A DNA stretch of 38,708 nt from positions 1-38,708 of the forward strand of contig NZ_DCLL01000013.1 in the NCBI RefSeq assembly GCF_002321025.1. Direction: 5' to 3'. Below the pieces are notes generated by a model. The model saw only the letters and a list, made by a program, of their open reading frames with translations, did no database searches and was not told the origin of the DNA. Position 1 is the stretch's first letter. The number at the start of each line of letters is the position of its first letter. The translations under genes and the position numbers were made by a program. Below, piece by piece: positions 16,701 to 25,565 of this stretch. The stretch comes from Acinetobacter lwoffii. GTDB taxonomy: Bacteria > Pseudomonadota > Gammaproteobacteria > Pseudomonadales > Moraxellaceae.

Positions 16701-18581
16701 GTGTCTCAATATACGGCTCAATCTCTTGAAGTTTTATCTGGTCTGGATCCGGTCCGTCGTCGTCCGGGCATGTATACCGATACTTCTCGTCCCAACCATT
16801 TGGCACAGGAAGTGATTGATAATGCTGTCGATGAGGCACTGGCAGGGCATGCCAACAAGATTACCGTCACGGTCTATAAAGATGGTTCTTTATCAGTCGA
16901 AGACAATGGCCGTGGTATGCCGGTGGATATTCACCCTGAATATGGCCAGAGCGGTATTGAAATTATCATGACCAAACTGCATGCCGGCGGTAAGTTCAGC
17001 ACCGATAATTACCAGTTTTCCGGTGGTTTGCATGGCGTCGGGATTTCAGTGGTCAATGCGCTTTCGACCCGTGTAGAGGTCGAAGTTCAGCGTCAGGGTA
17101 ACCTGTACAGAATGGCCTTTGAAAATGGCGAACCGGTTGCACCGCTTGAAGTACTGGCAGGTAAGGCACCGAAACGGGTATCAGGAACTACGGTACAATT
17201 CTGGCCTGAAGCCAAATATTTTGATTCTCCTAAATTTGCCCTCAAAGCTTTAAAACATAATCTCAAAGCCAAAGCTGTTTTGGCGGCGGGCTTACAGATC
17301 AACTATGTTGATCAGATCAATGATGAAAAGATCACCTGGCAGTTTGAAAATGGTCTGGTTGATTATTTGATGGACGAGCTGGAAGACCGTGAAATTATTC
17401 CGGCACCGGCGTTTGTTGCCACAGGCGATGCGGAACGTGCCAGCGCAGAATTTGCAATTTGCTGGAATGTCGAAGGGGGTGAAAGCGTCCAGGAATCTTA
17501 TGTCAACCTGATTCCGACCGCACAAGGCGGAACGCATGTGAATGGTCTGCGTTCAGGCGTCACCGATGCGATGCGTGAATTCTGTGAACTGCGTAATTTG
17601 CTGCCGCGGAATATGAAACTCTCTGCCGAAGATGTCTGGGACGGCGTCAATTATATCCTGTCGCTGAAATTTCAGGAGCCGCAATTCTCAGGTCAGACTA
17701 AAGAACGTCTATCGAGCCGTGAAGCAGCTGGAATTGTGCAGAATATTGCCAAAGATGCCTTTGCATTATGGTTGAACCAGAATTCTGACATCGCCATGCA
17801 ACTGGCAGAAATGGCCATTTCCAAAGCCGGTCGCCGTCTCAAAGCAGCGAAAAAAGTAGAACGTAAGAAAATTGTCGCGGGTCCAACCTTGCCGGGGAAA
17901 CTGTCGGACTGTGTAGGCCATGATCTGGATCAGTCAGAACTGTTTATTGTGGAAGGGGATTCTGCGGGTGGTTCGGCCAAGCAGGCGCGTGATAAGAACT
18001 TCCAGGCGATTATGCCAATTCGTGGAAAAATCCTGAATACTTGGGAAGTCTCTTCGGATGAAGTATTAGCATCTCAGGAAGTACACAACATCGCGATTGC
18101 GATTGGCGTTGATCCGGGTTCGGATGATTTATCGGAGCTGCGTTATGGCAAGATCTGTATTCTGGCCGATGCCGACTCGGATGGTTTGCATATCGCGACT
18201 TTGCTGTGTGCCTTGTTTGTGAAGCATTTCCCGACTCTGGTAGAAGAGGGGCATTTGTATGTCGCAATGCCGCCATTATTCCGAATCGATGACAATAAAG
18301 ATGTGCACTACGCTTTAGATGAAGACGAACTGAATAGCATTCTGAAAAAATGCAAAACCAAGAATCCGCAAATTACCCGATTCAAGGGTCTGGGCGAGAT
18401 GAATGCCAGCCAGTTACGTGAAACCACACTTGATCCAAACACGCGCCGTTTGGTGCAACTGGATTTAGATGATGCGCATTTTACCGCAGGTTTATTGGAT
18501 AAACTCTTGGCAAAAAAACGTGCCAGTGACCGTAAAGACTGGTTAGAGCAAAAAGGTAATCTGGCTGATTTGGTGGTTTAA
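16701..18581 (+). CDS. parE: DNA topoisomerase IV subunit B
   Basis: A 626-residue ATPase subunit of topoisomerase IV, which decatenates daughter chromosomes together with ParC. The GHKL ATPase has Glu37 and Asn41 (QEVIDNAVDEA), Asp68 (DNGRGMP) and the GGLHGVGISVVNALS loop. The TOPRIM domain has EGDSAGGSA near residue 418, PIRGKILN, and the metal-binding DADSDG near 490. KGLGEMN follows near 560. The start is GTG, one base after yqiA. The lack of the insert found in many GyrB proteins and the 626-residue length fit ParE rather than GyrB. Confidence 0.97.
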   Translation: MSQYTAQSLEVLSGLDPVRRRPGMYTDTSRPNHLAQEVIDNAVDEALAGHANKITVTVYKDGSLSVEDNGRGMPVDIHPEYGQSGIEIIMTKLHAGGKFSTDNYQFSGGLHGVGISVVNALSTRVEVEVQRQGNLYRMAFENGEPVAPLEVLAGKAPKRVSGTTVQFWPEAKYFDSPKFALKALKHNLKAKAVLAAGLQINYVDQINDEKITWQFENGLVDYLMDELEDREIIPAPAFVATGDAERASAEFAICWNVEGGESVQESYVNLIPTAQGGTHVNGLRSGVTDAMREFCELRNLLPRNMKLSAEDVWDGVNYILSLKFQEPQFSGQTKERLSSREAAGIVQNIAKDAFALWLNQNSDIAMQLAEMAISKAGRRLKAAKKVERKKIVAGPTLPGKLSDCVGHDLDQSELFIVEGDSAGGSAKQARDKNFQAIMPIRGKILNTWEVSSDEVLASQEVHNIAIAIGVDPGSDDLSELRYGKICILADADSDGLHIATLLCALFVKHFPTLVEEGHLYVAMPPLFRIDDNKDVHYALDEDELNSILKKCKTKNPQITRFKGLGEMNASQLRETTLDPNTRRLVQLDLDDAHFTAGLLDKLLAKKRASDRKDWLEQKGNLADLVV

Positions 18582-18600
18582 ACTATCGAATTTAAGCAAC

Positions 18601-18628
18601 AAAAAATCCCGCAAGTGCGGGATTTTTT
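18601..18628 (+). terminator. Rho-independent terminator after parE
   Basis: AAAAAATCCCGC and GCGGGATTTTTT are perfect 12-bp arms around an AAGT loop, 20 bases after the parE stop. It isolates parE from the urt operon. Confidence 0.95.
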
Positions 18629-18661
18629 GTTTTAAAACAGTGCAAAAATTATTCAAAATGC

Positions 18662-18678
18662 TGCACTTTATTTGTACA
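18662..18678 (+). promoter_or_regulatory. Candidate NtrC enhancer site upstream of urtA
   Basis: TGCACTTTATTTGTACA matches 14 of 17 positions of the classic enteric NtrC site TGCACTATATTGGTGCA (comparison from memory) and is itself an imperfect dyad. It lies about 190 bases upstream of the sigma-54-like promoter, within the range used by enhancer-binding proteins. AATCAATGATTCA at 18790-18802 between the two loosely resembles an IHF site. The remainder of the 358-base gap (18582-18939) shows nothing else. Confidence 0.55.
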
Positions 18679-18853
18679 TCATCTTCTATCTCACTTCTGC
18701 CATGTTTTCATTGCTCTTTGCGCGACCTACTTAGAGTTAAGCTCGGATACAGCATTTAAATACAGGTTTAATTCTTTTTAGTATTACTAAATCAATGATT
18801 CATAATATAAATGTGAAATCTGTTAAATTAAAAATTTGTATTTTTTGAAGCCT

Positions 18854-18869
18854 TGGCACAGAAATTGAA
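18854..18869 (+). promoter_or_regulatory. Candidate sigma-54 promoter of urtABCDE
   Basis: TGGCAC-N5-TTGAA matches the sigma-54 pattern TGGCAC-N5-TTGCA with the GG and TTG elements correctly spaced. The -12 element has A where C is usual. A start site about 12 bases downstream would leave a leader of about 60 bases before the urtA ATG at 18940. It is the only promoter-like element I recognise in the gap. Confidence 0.6.
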
Positions 18870-18939
18870 TCACTCCATCCAGATGTACAACAAGACAAGC
18901 ATGAAAAATGCACCATTATAAAGTTTGGAGAAAAATCTG

Positions 18940-20220
18940 ATGTTCCAACGCAATTTATTTTCAAAAAGTATTTTAGCCGCAACCATGGCAGGGGCTGTTG
19001 CATTAACGGGATGTTCAAAATCTGCTGAAAAAGCAGAAGCCCCGGCCGCAGAAAGCAAAGTCGCAGACAGCGGCGACACGATTAAAGTCGGGATCCTGCA
19101 TTCATTGTCAGGCACGATGGCAATTTCTGAGACCTCACTGAAAGATACGGCCTTAATGGCGATTAAGGAAATCAATGATAATGGTGGGGTACTGGGTAAA
19201 AAACTGGAACCTGTGGTGGTCGATCCAGCATCTGACTGGCCACTGTTTGCAGAGCAAGCACGTCAGCTGATTACCCAAGACAAAGTCGCGGTAATTTTCG
19301 GTGCATGGACGTCGGTGTCACGTAAATCTGTCTTACCAGTGGTTGAAGAGCTGAATGGCTTATTGTTCTATCCCGTACAGTACGAAGGCCAGGAACAATC
19401 CAAAAATATTTTTTATACCGGTGCTGCGCCTAACCAGCAAGCCATTCCAGCCGTGGAATACTTGATGAGTGAAGAGGGCGGTAAAGCGGAGCGTTTTGTT
19501 CTGCTCGGTACAGACTATGTTTACCCACGTACCACCAACCAGATTTTACGTGCTTTTTTAAAGTCTAAAGGCGTGGCTGATGCGGACATCATGGAAGAGT
19601 ACACGCCATTTGGTCATAGCAACTATCAAACCATTGTAGGCAATGTGAAAAAATTCGCAGCTGGTAAAAAGACTGCGGTGATCTCGACCATCAATGGCGA
19701 CTCGAATGTGCCGTTCTATCGTGAATTGGGTAATCAGGGCATTAAAGCCTCTGATATTCCCGTCATGGCGTTCTCGGTGGGTGAGGAAGAACTGCGTGGT
19801 ATTGACACCAAGCCATTGGTCGGTCATTTGGCGTCATGGAACTATTTCATGTCAGTGAAGAATCCGGTCAATACAGAATTTACCAACAAAATGAAGCAGT
19901 ATGCAGTGGAATTCAAACTGCCGAATGCAGACAAGCTCGTGACCAATGACCCAATGGAAGCAACTTATGTCGGGATTAACATGTGGAAGCAAGCCGTTGA
20001 AAAAGCAGGTTCTACAGAGGTCGATAAAGTCCGTGAAGCGATGGCAGGTCAGGAATTCAAAGCACCATCGGGCTATACCCTAAAAATGGATGCAAGCAAT
20101 CATCACTTACACAAGCCGGTCATGATTGGTCAGATTCGTGGCGATGGTCAGTTTGATGTGGTCTATAAGACGCCACAAGCCATCCAGGCACAGCCTTGGA
20201 GCCCGTACATTCCGAAATAA
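18940..20220 (+). CDS. urtA: Urea ABC transporter substrate-binding lipoprotein
   Basis: A 426-residue periplasmic urea-binding protein of the branched-chain amino-acid/FmdD-type binding family. The ATG at 18940 follows GGAGAAAA and gives a lipoprotein signal peptide with lipobox ALTGC (Cys25). An in-frame TTG at 18925 is less likely. UrtA-typical segments are VGILHSLSGTMAISE near residue 50, FYPVQYEGQEQSKNIFYTGA, and LGTDYVYPRTTN. It delivers urea to UrtB/UrtC. It is the first gene of urtABCDE, with a 94-base gap to urtB. The sigma-54-like promoter and NtrC-like site upstream suggest induction under nitrogen limitation. Confidence 0.95.
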   Translation: MFQRNLFSKSILAATMAGAVALTGCSKSAEKAEAPAAESKVADSGDTIKVGILHSLSGTMAISETSLKDTALMAIKEINDNGGVLGKKLEPVVVDPASDWPLFAEQARQLITQDKVAVIFGAWTSVSRKSVLPVVEELNGLLFYPVQYEGQEQSKNIFYTGAAPNQQAIPAVEYLMSEEGGKAERFVLLGTDYVYPRTTNQILRAFLKSKGVADADIMEEYTPFGHSNYQTIVGNVKKFAAGKKTAVISTINGDSNVPFYRELGNQGIKASDIPVMAFSVGEEELRGIDTKPLVGHLASWNYFMSVKNPVNTEFTNKMKQYAVEFKLPNADKLVTNDPMEATYVGINMWKQAVEKAGSTEVDKVREAMAGQEFKAPSGYTLKMDASNHHLHKPVMIGQIRGDGQFDVVYKTPQAIQAQPWSPYIPK

Positions 20221-20314
20221 CAGCTATCTTTTGCCTGCCACAGCCGTGGCAGGTGTCCTCTGATTTTTTTCTTACTCTCCACGGAAAATTTCCAATGGAA
20301 TAGGGGTGAATATA

Positions 20315-21946
20315 ATGAATATTCGCGTGAATATCGCCGCTATTTTTCTGGTATTTGTACAGGTTATTTGTGTGCAACTGGTATCAGCAGAACAATCCTC
20401 AAATAGCACTGCATTGACTGCAGCAATACAACAAGATGCAATCCAGCAATTTGTGCAAGGTGATTTTGCCCAGCGCCGTGCTTTACTGAAGCAATGGCCG
20501 GGCAGTATCGAACAGTTAGATCAGCTTGCAGAATATGTTGAAAACGAGCAGCTTTATAGTGGGGCTAATGGTCAAACCTATATTTTAGAATCGGACGAAA
20601 AATTACTCAGCTATCCGAGTCTAGGCATCGTTGCAGATTGGCCGAGTGACTTATCACAAGTGACTTTGGTGAATACCTTGCGTAAAGCGCTCAACTTTGG
20701 TTTGGCACAAAGAAAACTCAAATCTGAAGATGCTTCCGAGCGTTTAGAAGCGATTGATATTTATGAAAGCAACTTGGCAGAGCTGAATGTTGCTCACATC
20801 AATGCCCTGTATTTGAACGAACAAAATAACAAAGTCAAAGCCCGTTTGGCCCAGCTTAAAGCGCGTCTGGATTATCAAGATGCAGATGTCTTAGTTAAAA
20901 TTCAAGCGGCGAAAGCCTTGCAAGACTCCAATCGTCCCGATGTCTTGGCGATGATCGACAATGAGCTGACACAGCCGAATATCCATTCTGAGCTGAAAGC
21001 GGCTTTGCTTGAAGCGAAAAGCAGTATTAAAACCCGGATTCAAGCCAGTGAATGGACTGGGCATTTATTTTCAGGGCTGAGTACTGCGAGTATTTTACTG
21101 CTTGCAGCACTCGGTTTAGCCATTACTTATGGTTTGCTCGGTGTCATCAATATGGCGCATGGTGAGCTCATTATGATTGGCGCCTATACTACTTATGTGG
21201 TGCAAAGTCTGTTTAAAAGCTATTTGGGTAGCTATGTCGAGTGGTACTTAATCGCCGCGATTCCTGCGGCATTCTTGGTGAGTGGACTGATCGGTATGTT
21301 GATTGAACGTACCGTGATTCGTCCATTATACGGTCGTCAACTTGAAACCTTGCTTGCAACCTTTGGGGTCAGCCTGATTTTGATGCAATTGGTACGCATG
21401 ACTTTTGGTGCGCAAAATGTCGAAGTGTCGAATATTTCGTGGCTATCAGGCGGGATCTCCATTACCCCAAGTTTAATGCTGCCGTATAACCGTATTGCGA
21501 TTATTGTCTTCACCATTGCAGTGCTTTTGTTGTTGGTTTACCTACTGAATAAAACCCGTTTTGGTCTCTTCGTTCGTGCGGTGACGCAAAACCGTCAAAT
21601 GGCACAAGCCGTTGGTATTCGTTCAAGCCGTATCGACATGATGGCCTTTGGTTTAGGTTCAGGTCTTGCAGGACTCGCCGGATGTGCTTTGGCACAAGTG
21701 GGTAATGTCGGGCCTGATCTGGGTCAAAACTACATTATTGATGCCTTCCTTGTGGTAGTGGTTGGTGGTGTTGGTCAGGTATGGGGTGCAGTTCTTGCAG
21801 CACTTGGTCTGGGTATTAGCGGTACCGCCTTGGAAATTGGCATTGGTGCAGTACTGGCAAAAATTGTTCTCTTGGTGCTTGTGATTTTGTTTATTCAAAA
21901 ACGTCCACAAGGTTTGTTTGCCATCAAAGGCCGTTTTGTGGAGTAA
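20315..21946 (+). CDS. urtB: Urea ABC transporter permease UrtB
   Basis: A 543-residue permease from the ATG at 20315, which has AGGGG eight bases upstream; an in-frame GTG at 20306 would add three residues. A signal-like N-terminus is followed by a soluble, presumably periplasmic, helical domain of about 230 residues. A LivH-type membrane domain with eight or so helices then starts near residue 250. The segment ALGLAITYGLLGVINMAHGE is the permease signature of this family. The large N-terminal extension is normal for proteobacterial UrtB. It pairs with UrtC to form the channel, and urtC follows after four bases. Confidence 0.94.
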   Translation: MNIRVNIAAIFLVFVQVICVQLVSAEQSSNSTALTAAIQQDAIQQFVQGDFAQRRALLKQWPGSIEQLDQLAEYVENEQLYSGANGQTYILESDEKLLSYPSLGIVADWPSDLSQVTLVNTLRKALNFGLAQRKLKSEDASERLEAIDIYESNLAELNVAHINALYLNEQNNKVKARLAQLKARLDYQDADVLVKIQAAKALQDSNRPDVLAMIDNELTQPNIHSELKAALLEAKSSIKTRIQASEWTGHLFSGLSTASILLLAALGLAITYGLLGVINMAHGELIMIGAYTTYVVQSLFKSYLGSYVEWYLIAAIPAAFLVSGLIGMLIERTVIRPLYGRQLETLLATFGVSLILMQLVRMTFGAQNVEVSNISWLSGGISITPSLMLPYNRIAIIVFTIAVLLLLVYLLNKTRFGLFVRAVTQNRQMAQAVGIRSSRIDMMAFGLGSGLAGLAGCALAQVGNVGPDLGQNYIIDAFLVVVVGGVGQVWGAVLAALGLGISGTALEIGIGAVLAKIVLLVLVILFIQKRPQGLFAIKGRFVE

Positions 21947-21950
21947 GCAC

Positions 21951-23024
21951 ATGAAGATTACACAATTATTATCCGACAAACCGCATAGTGGCATTGCGAT
22001 TGCCGTATGCTTTGCCATTTTATTGGCATTGCCATGGTTACACCTGTTACCTGCCGATTCAACCCTGCATTTATCTGCGTATTGGGTCACCTTGATTGGC
22101 AAAATCATGTGTTTGGCTCTGGTCGCTTTGGCACTGGATTTAGTTTGGGGCTATGCCGGAATTTTAAGTTTAGGACATGGTTTGTACTTTGCCCTTGGCG
22201 GTTATGCCTTTGGGATGTACTTAATGCGCCAGTCTGCAGGGGATGGCATTCCTGACTTTATGCGCTTCCTTAGTTGGACGGAAGTGCCATGGTTTTGGGT
22301 CGGTACGGAATACTTCCTTTGGTCATTGGTATTGGTGGTATTAGTGCCGGGCATCATCGCCTTTATTTTCGGCTTCTTTGCCTTCCGTTCCAAAATTAAA
22401 GGCGTGTATTTCTCGATTATTACCCAAGCTATGACTTTTGCCGCTGCATTACTTTTCTTCCGTAATGAAACCGGCTTTGGTGGCAACAACGGCTTTACCG
22501 GTTTTAAAACCATTTTAGGCCTGGACATTACCTCGGCATCGATGCGGGCAAGTTTGTGCTTTATCACCGCTTTGGTATTGTTGCTGTGCTTTATTGGTTT
22601 ACGTCATTTAATGAATAAACCTTATGGCCGTGTACTCGGTGCAATTCGTGACAGCGAAAACCGTCTGCAATATTTGGGCTACCGTACCTTGTGGTACAAG
22701 CTCTCGGCATGGGTGCTATCTGCGGTGATTGCAGGCATTGCAGGGGCACTGTATGTGCCACAAGCCGGCATTATTAACCCAAGTGAAATGAACCCGGTGA
22801 ACTCGATTGAAATGGCAGTCTGGGTGGCAGCGGGTGGACGTGGCACGCTGATTGGTCCATTGATTGGGGCAGGCTTAATCAATGGAGTAAAAACCTATTT
22901 TACTTCGGCTTATCCTGAAGCATGGCTGTTGATTTTGGGTACGTTATTTATTGTAGTGACCATCTTCCTGCCAAAAGGCATTATTGGTCTGTTTGACCGT
23001 TTTAAAAAGGAGCGTAGCGAATGA
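21951..23024 (+). CDS. urtC: Urea ABC transporter permease UrtC
   Basis: A 357-residue LivM-type permease. The ATG at 21951, four bases after the urtB stop, is preferred over in-frame codons from 21918 that would overlap urtB. There are about nine to ten hydrophobic helices. The LALDLVWGYAGILSLGHGLYFALGGY segment (residues about 60-86, partly quoted) and the C-terminal AAGGRGTLIGPLIGA motif are UrtC hallmarks. It forms the heterodimeric channel with UrtB. The last four bases overlap the start of urtD (ATGA), so translation is coupled. Confidence 0.94.
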   Translation: MKITQLLSDKPHSGIAIAVCFAILLALPWLHLLPADSTLHLSAYWVTLIGKIMCLALVALALDLVWGYAGILSLGHGLYFALGGYAFGMYLMRQSAGDGIPDFMRFLSWTEVPWFWVGTEYFLWSLVLVVLVPGIIAFIFGFFAFRSKIKGVYFSIITQAMTFAAALLFFRNETGFGGNNGFTGFKTILGLDITSASMRASLCFITALVLLLCFIGLRHLMNKPYGRVLGAIRDSENRLQYLGYRTLWYKLSAWVLSAVIAGIAGALYVPQAGIINPSEMNPVNSIEMAVWVAAGGRGTLIGPLIGAGLINGVKTYFTSAYPEAWLLILGTLFIVVTIFLPKGIIGLFDRFKKERSE

Positions 23025-23839
23025 GCGAGATCCTGCAACCGCATGGTGGTCATGCTTCTGAAGGCTATGGTCGCCCAAAAGAACAAGGCGCGGACTTTAC
23101 CCATGGCATTGCATTGTATCTGGAAAAAGTCAGTGTCTGGTTTGATGCCTTTCGTGCCCTAAATGATTTATCGCTGTATATCGAAGAAGGGGAATTACGC
23201 TGCATCATTGGACCGAACGGGGCGGGGAAAACCACCCTCATGGATGTGATTACCGGAAAAACCCGTCCAACTGAAGGCGCTGCATTTTTCGGGCAAAACT
23301 ATGACCTAGCCAAAATGAGTACCGAGCAAATTGCTGAAGCAGGCATTGGACGTAAATTCCAAAAACCGACGGTGTTTGAAAATTTCAGCGTCATGGAAAA
23401 TCTGCTTCTAGCAGCACCCAAAGACAAGCGCGTGAAAAAGAGTTTCTTTAGCAAACTCGATCCCGATGCCCAAAATGCCCTGGATGAATCACTTGCGCAA
23501 ATTCGTCTGCAAGAGTTCATTAATAAACCTGCTGGCTTGCTGTCGCATGGTCAAAAGCAATGGTTAGAAATCGGCATGTTGTTGATGCAACGTCCAAAAC
23601 TGATTTTACTGGATGAACCTGTAGCAGGCATGACCGATGCCGAAACCGAGCGCACGGCGGAGCTGTGTTTAGAACTCAAGAAAAATCACACCCTCGTTGT
23701 GGTTGAGCATGACATGAGCTTTATCGATACGATTAGTGAAAAAGTCACGGTATTGGCACAAGGCGCAATTTTAGCAGAAGGCACATTGGCAGAAGTACAA
23801 GCCAATGAAGATGTCATTGAAAAGTATTTAGGACGTTAA
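23021..23839 (+). CDS. urtD: Urea ABC transporter ATP-binding protein UrtD
   Basis: A 272-residue LivG-type ATPase. Walker A is GPNGAGKTT (about residue 67), the signature motif LSHGQKQWLEIGMLL is a UrtD-typical variant of LSGGQ, and Walker B is LILLDEPVAGM. The switch His is in VVEHDMSF. An N-terminal extension of about 30 residues precedes the nucleotide-binding fold, which is normal for UrtD. The ATG overlaps the urtC stop. It works with UrtE as the heterodimeric motor. Confidence 0.95.
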   Translation: MSEILQPHGGHASEGYGRPKEQGADFTHGIALYLEKVSVWFDAFRALNDLSLYIEEGELRCIIGPNGAGKTTLMDVITGKTRPTEGAAFFGQNYDLAKMSTEQIAEAGIGRKFQKPTVFENFSVMENLLLAAPKDKRVKKSFFSKLDPDAQNALDESLAQIRLQEFINKPAGLLSHGQKQWLEIGMLLMQRPKLILLDEPVAGMTDAETERTAELCLELKKNHTLVVVEHDMSFIDTISEKVTVLAQGAILAEGTLAEVQANEDVIEKYLGR

Positions 23840-23849
23840 GGAGACCGTG

Positions 23850-24548
23850 ATGTTAGAAGTCAAAGACGTCAATCAATTTTATGGTGGCAGTCATATTTTA
23901 CGTGATGTGTCGTTGACTGCACCTGTGGGTGAGTGTTCGGTGGTGCTTGGGCGCAATGGTGTAGGGAAAACCACGCTCCTTAAATGTCTGATGGGTATTT
24001 TACCGATTAAATCCGGACAGATTTTGCTGGATGGCAAGGACATTTCGAAACTCAGTCCTGAACAGCGTGTCCGTGCAGGTCTGGCTTATGTGCCCCAAGG
24101 TCGAGATATTTTTTCAACTTTAACTGTGGAGGAAAACATCCTCATTGGTATGGCGAAATTTAAAGGCGCAAAGACACGCAAAGTGCCTGAGCATCTCTAT
24201 GAAATTTTCCCTGTGTTGGATGAAATGAAGCACCGCCGTGGCGGAGATTTGTCTGGTGGTCAGCAGCAGCAGCTTGCCATTGCACGAGCACTTGCTTCTG
24301 AACCGCGTGTGCTGATTTTGGATGAACCGACTGAAGGTATTCAGCCGTCAATCATTAAAGATATTGGTCGGGTCATTCGTAAACTGGCAGATGGGGGTGA
24401 GATGGCGATTGTGTTGGTAGAGCAATTCTATGATTTTGCTGAAGAACTTGCTGATGCTTATACCGTGATGGCACGTGGGCAGGTTGTAGCGCAAGGTGTG
24501 GGCAGTGAAATGCCTGAGAAAGGTATTCGGGAGTTGGTGGCGATTTAA
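23850..24548 (+). CDS. urtE: Urea ABC transporter ATP-binding protein UrtE
   Basis: A 232-residue LivF-type ATPase. Walker A is GRNGVGKTT (about residue 36), the signature LSGGQQQQLAIARAL, and Walker B VLILDEPTEGIQPSI, the latter typical of UrtE. AAGGAGA sits upstream; either the GTG at 23847 or the ATG at 23850 could initiate, and I chose the ATG. It is the last gene of the operon and is followed by a cluster of hairpin repeats (from 24560) that may end transcription. No urease or urea amidolyase gene is present in the window. Confidence 0.95.
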   Translation: MLEVKDVNQFYGGSHILRDVSLTAPVGECSVVLGRNGVGKTTLLKCLMGILPIKSGQILLDGKDISKLSPEQRVRAGLAYVPQGRDIFSTLTVEENILIGMAKFKGAKTRKVPEHLYEIFPVLDEMKHRRGGDLSGGQQQQLAIARALASEPRVLILDEPTEGIQPSIIKDIGRVIRKLADGGEMAIVLVEQFYDFAEELADAYTVMARGQVVAQGVGSEMPEKGIRELVAI

Positions 24549-24559
24549 GGCTTTTAGCT

Positions 24560-24794
24560 CCTTCTCCTATGGGAGAAGGCGGGGGATGAGGGTTTATCTT
24601 TATTTACCTCTCCCTAATCCTCTCCTAGAAGGAGAGGGAAAAAGCCTCCCTAAGCAAGATATAAGCACTGCTTTATATCGAAGCGTAAGAAAGGGAGGTT
24701 TGGAGGGATTAAATTTTAAATCTCTTCTTACGAAGCAGAGCTTCTCATCTCTTAAAGAGAGGGGAATTTTCTTTTTTGAATAATGGAGGGATTA
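24560..24794. repeat. Mosaic of palindromic repeats after urtE
   Basis: The gap contains at least five hairpins: CCTTCTCC/GGAGAAGG (24560-24579) with a GGGGGATGAGGG tail; CTCTCC/GGAGAG near 24620-24640; outer arms CCTCCCT/AGGGAGG (24645-24651 and 24692-24698); an inner GATATA-AGC-ACT-GCT-TTATATC hairpin (24658-24679); and GAAGC-AGA-GCTTC (24732-24744). The tail TTTGGAGGGATTAAAT after 24698 repeats the tail at 6191-6205. A partial copy, TGGAGGGATTA, at 24784-24794 supplies the stop codon of the next gene. The 95-codon frame over this DNA is not considered coding. Confidence 0.7.
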
Positions 24795-25499
24795 GATCTC
24801 CGTATTTTCATTCCATAAAAAATAGCCGCCGTACTGACTTGGACGGTATTCACCACCGATGGATTTGCCTTGGTCAGTTAAAAAATGTTTACCCGTGTCA
24901 TTCAGCTTTAAAAAGCCTTTATCCACTAACTTTTCAAGTAAATCTGCTGTTTTAATTTTATATTTGGCAGCCAGTTTGGAGGTGGTCAATTTACTAAAGG
25001 CATTAGCTTCTTCATCAGTTTGACCTAAATCCTCAGTGTTCGGATTAGCTTTGACTTCATCTAAGCTGATCCGGACTTCTTCGCTAATCCGAATAATACG
25101 CTGCGCTTCTTCATACGCATCTTTAAAAACCTCATCATCTTCATACTTACGAACTGAAATGCCCATTTCATTGTTATTGACCTGGCTAAATTCATATAAA
25201 TTCAAACTCGAAATAATACATTCCGATTCATTGAGATAGCACTTTGCATGCAGGTTTTTGCAGAAACTCAAACGCACATAGTCCAGTTTTTGAATCCATT
25301 TGATTTCTTCAGGATGCAAATCACTTTTGCCATAGACAATGCGAACATCAATTTTTAGCCGGTCTTTGTCTTCTAATAATTCTTTGATGCGGTCATTGAG
25401 ACGTAAATACGGACTGATTAAAATTAGACGTTCTTTGGCATTTTTAATGAGTTCTTCTAAGAAAAAATTAGTTGCACTGGTATTTAGAAATTTAGCCAT
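24792..25499 (-). CDS. Phospholipase D-like protein with C-terminal winged-helix-like region
   Basis: A 235-residue protein with one degenerate PLD catalytic motif: His84-x-Lys86 (NLHAKCYL), then Glu91 where Asp is usual, then SSLN (Ser98, Asn100), the GSxN element. Single-motif PLD proteins normally dimerise and include nucleases. The C-terminal 65 residues (LTSKLAAKYKIKTADLLEKL, then GKSIGGEYRP and GGYFLWN) look like a small helical DNA-binding-type module, which favours a nuclease or nucleic-acid role over a lipase. There is no signal peptide. It lies next to repeats in a less conserved stretch and may be accessory. Function unknown. Confidence 0.7.
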   Translation of the reverse strand: MAKFLNTSATNFFLEELIKNAKERLILISPYLRLNDRIKELLEDKDRLKIDVRIVYGKSDLHPEEIKWIQKLDYVRLSFCKNLHAKCYLNESECIISSLNLYEFSQVNNNEMGISVRKYEDDEVFKDAYEEAQRIIRISEEVRISLDEVKANPNTEDLGQTDEEANAFSKLTTSKLAAKYKIKTADLLEKLVDKGFLKLNDTGKHFLTDQGKSIGGEYRPSQYGGYFLWNENTEI

Positions 25500-25565
25500 A
25501 TTTTCCCTGTAATATTTTGAATATTATGTTTGTTATAGGGCAATAAGATATCGCTGAATCAGCAA

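Noticed and set aside
24496..24783. A 95-codon plus-strand frame after urtE
   Set aside because: It starts inside urtE and runs through palindromic repeats; the amino-acid composition follows the repeats.
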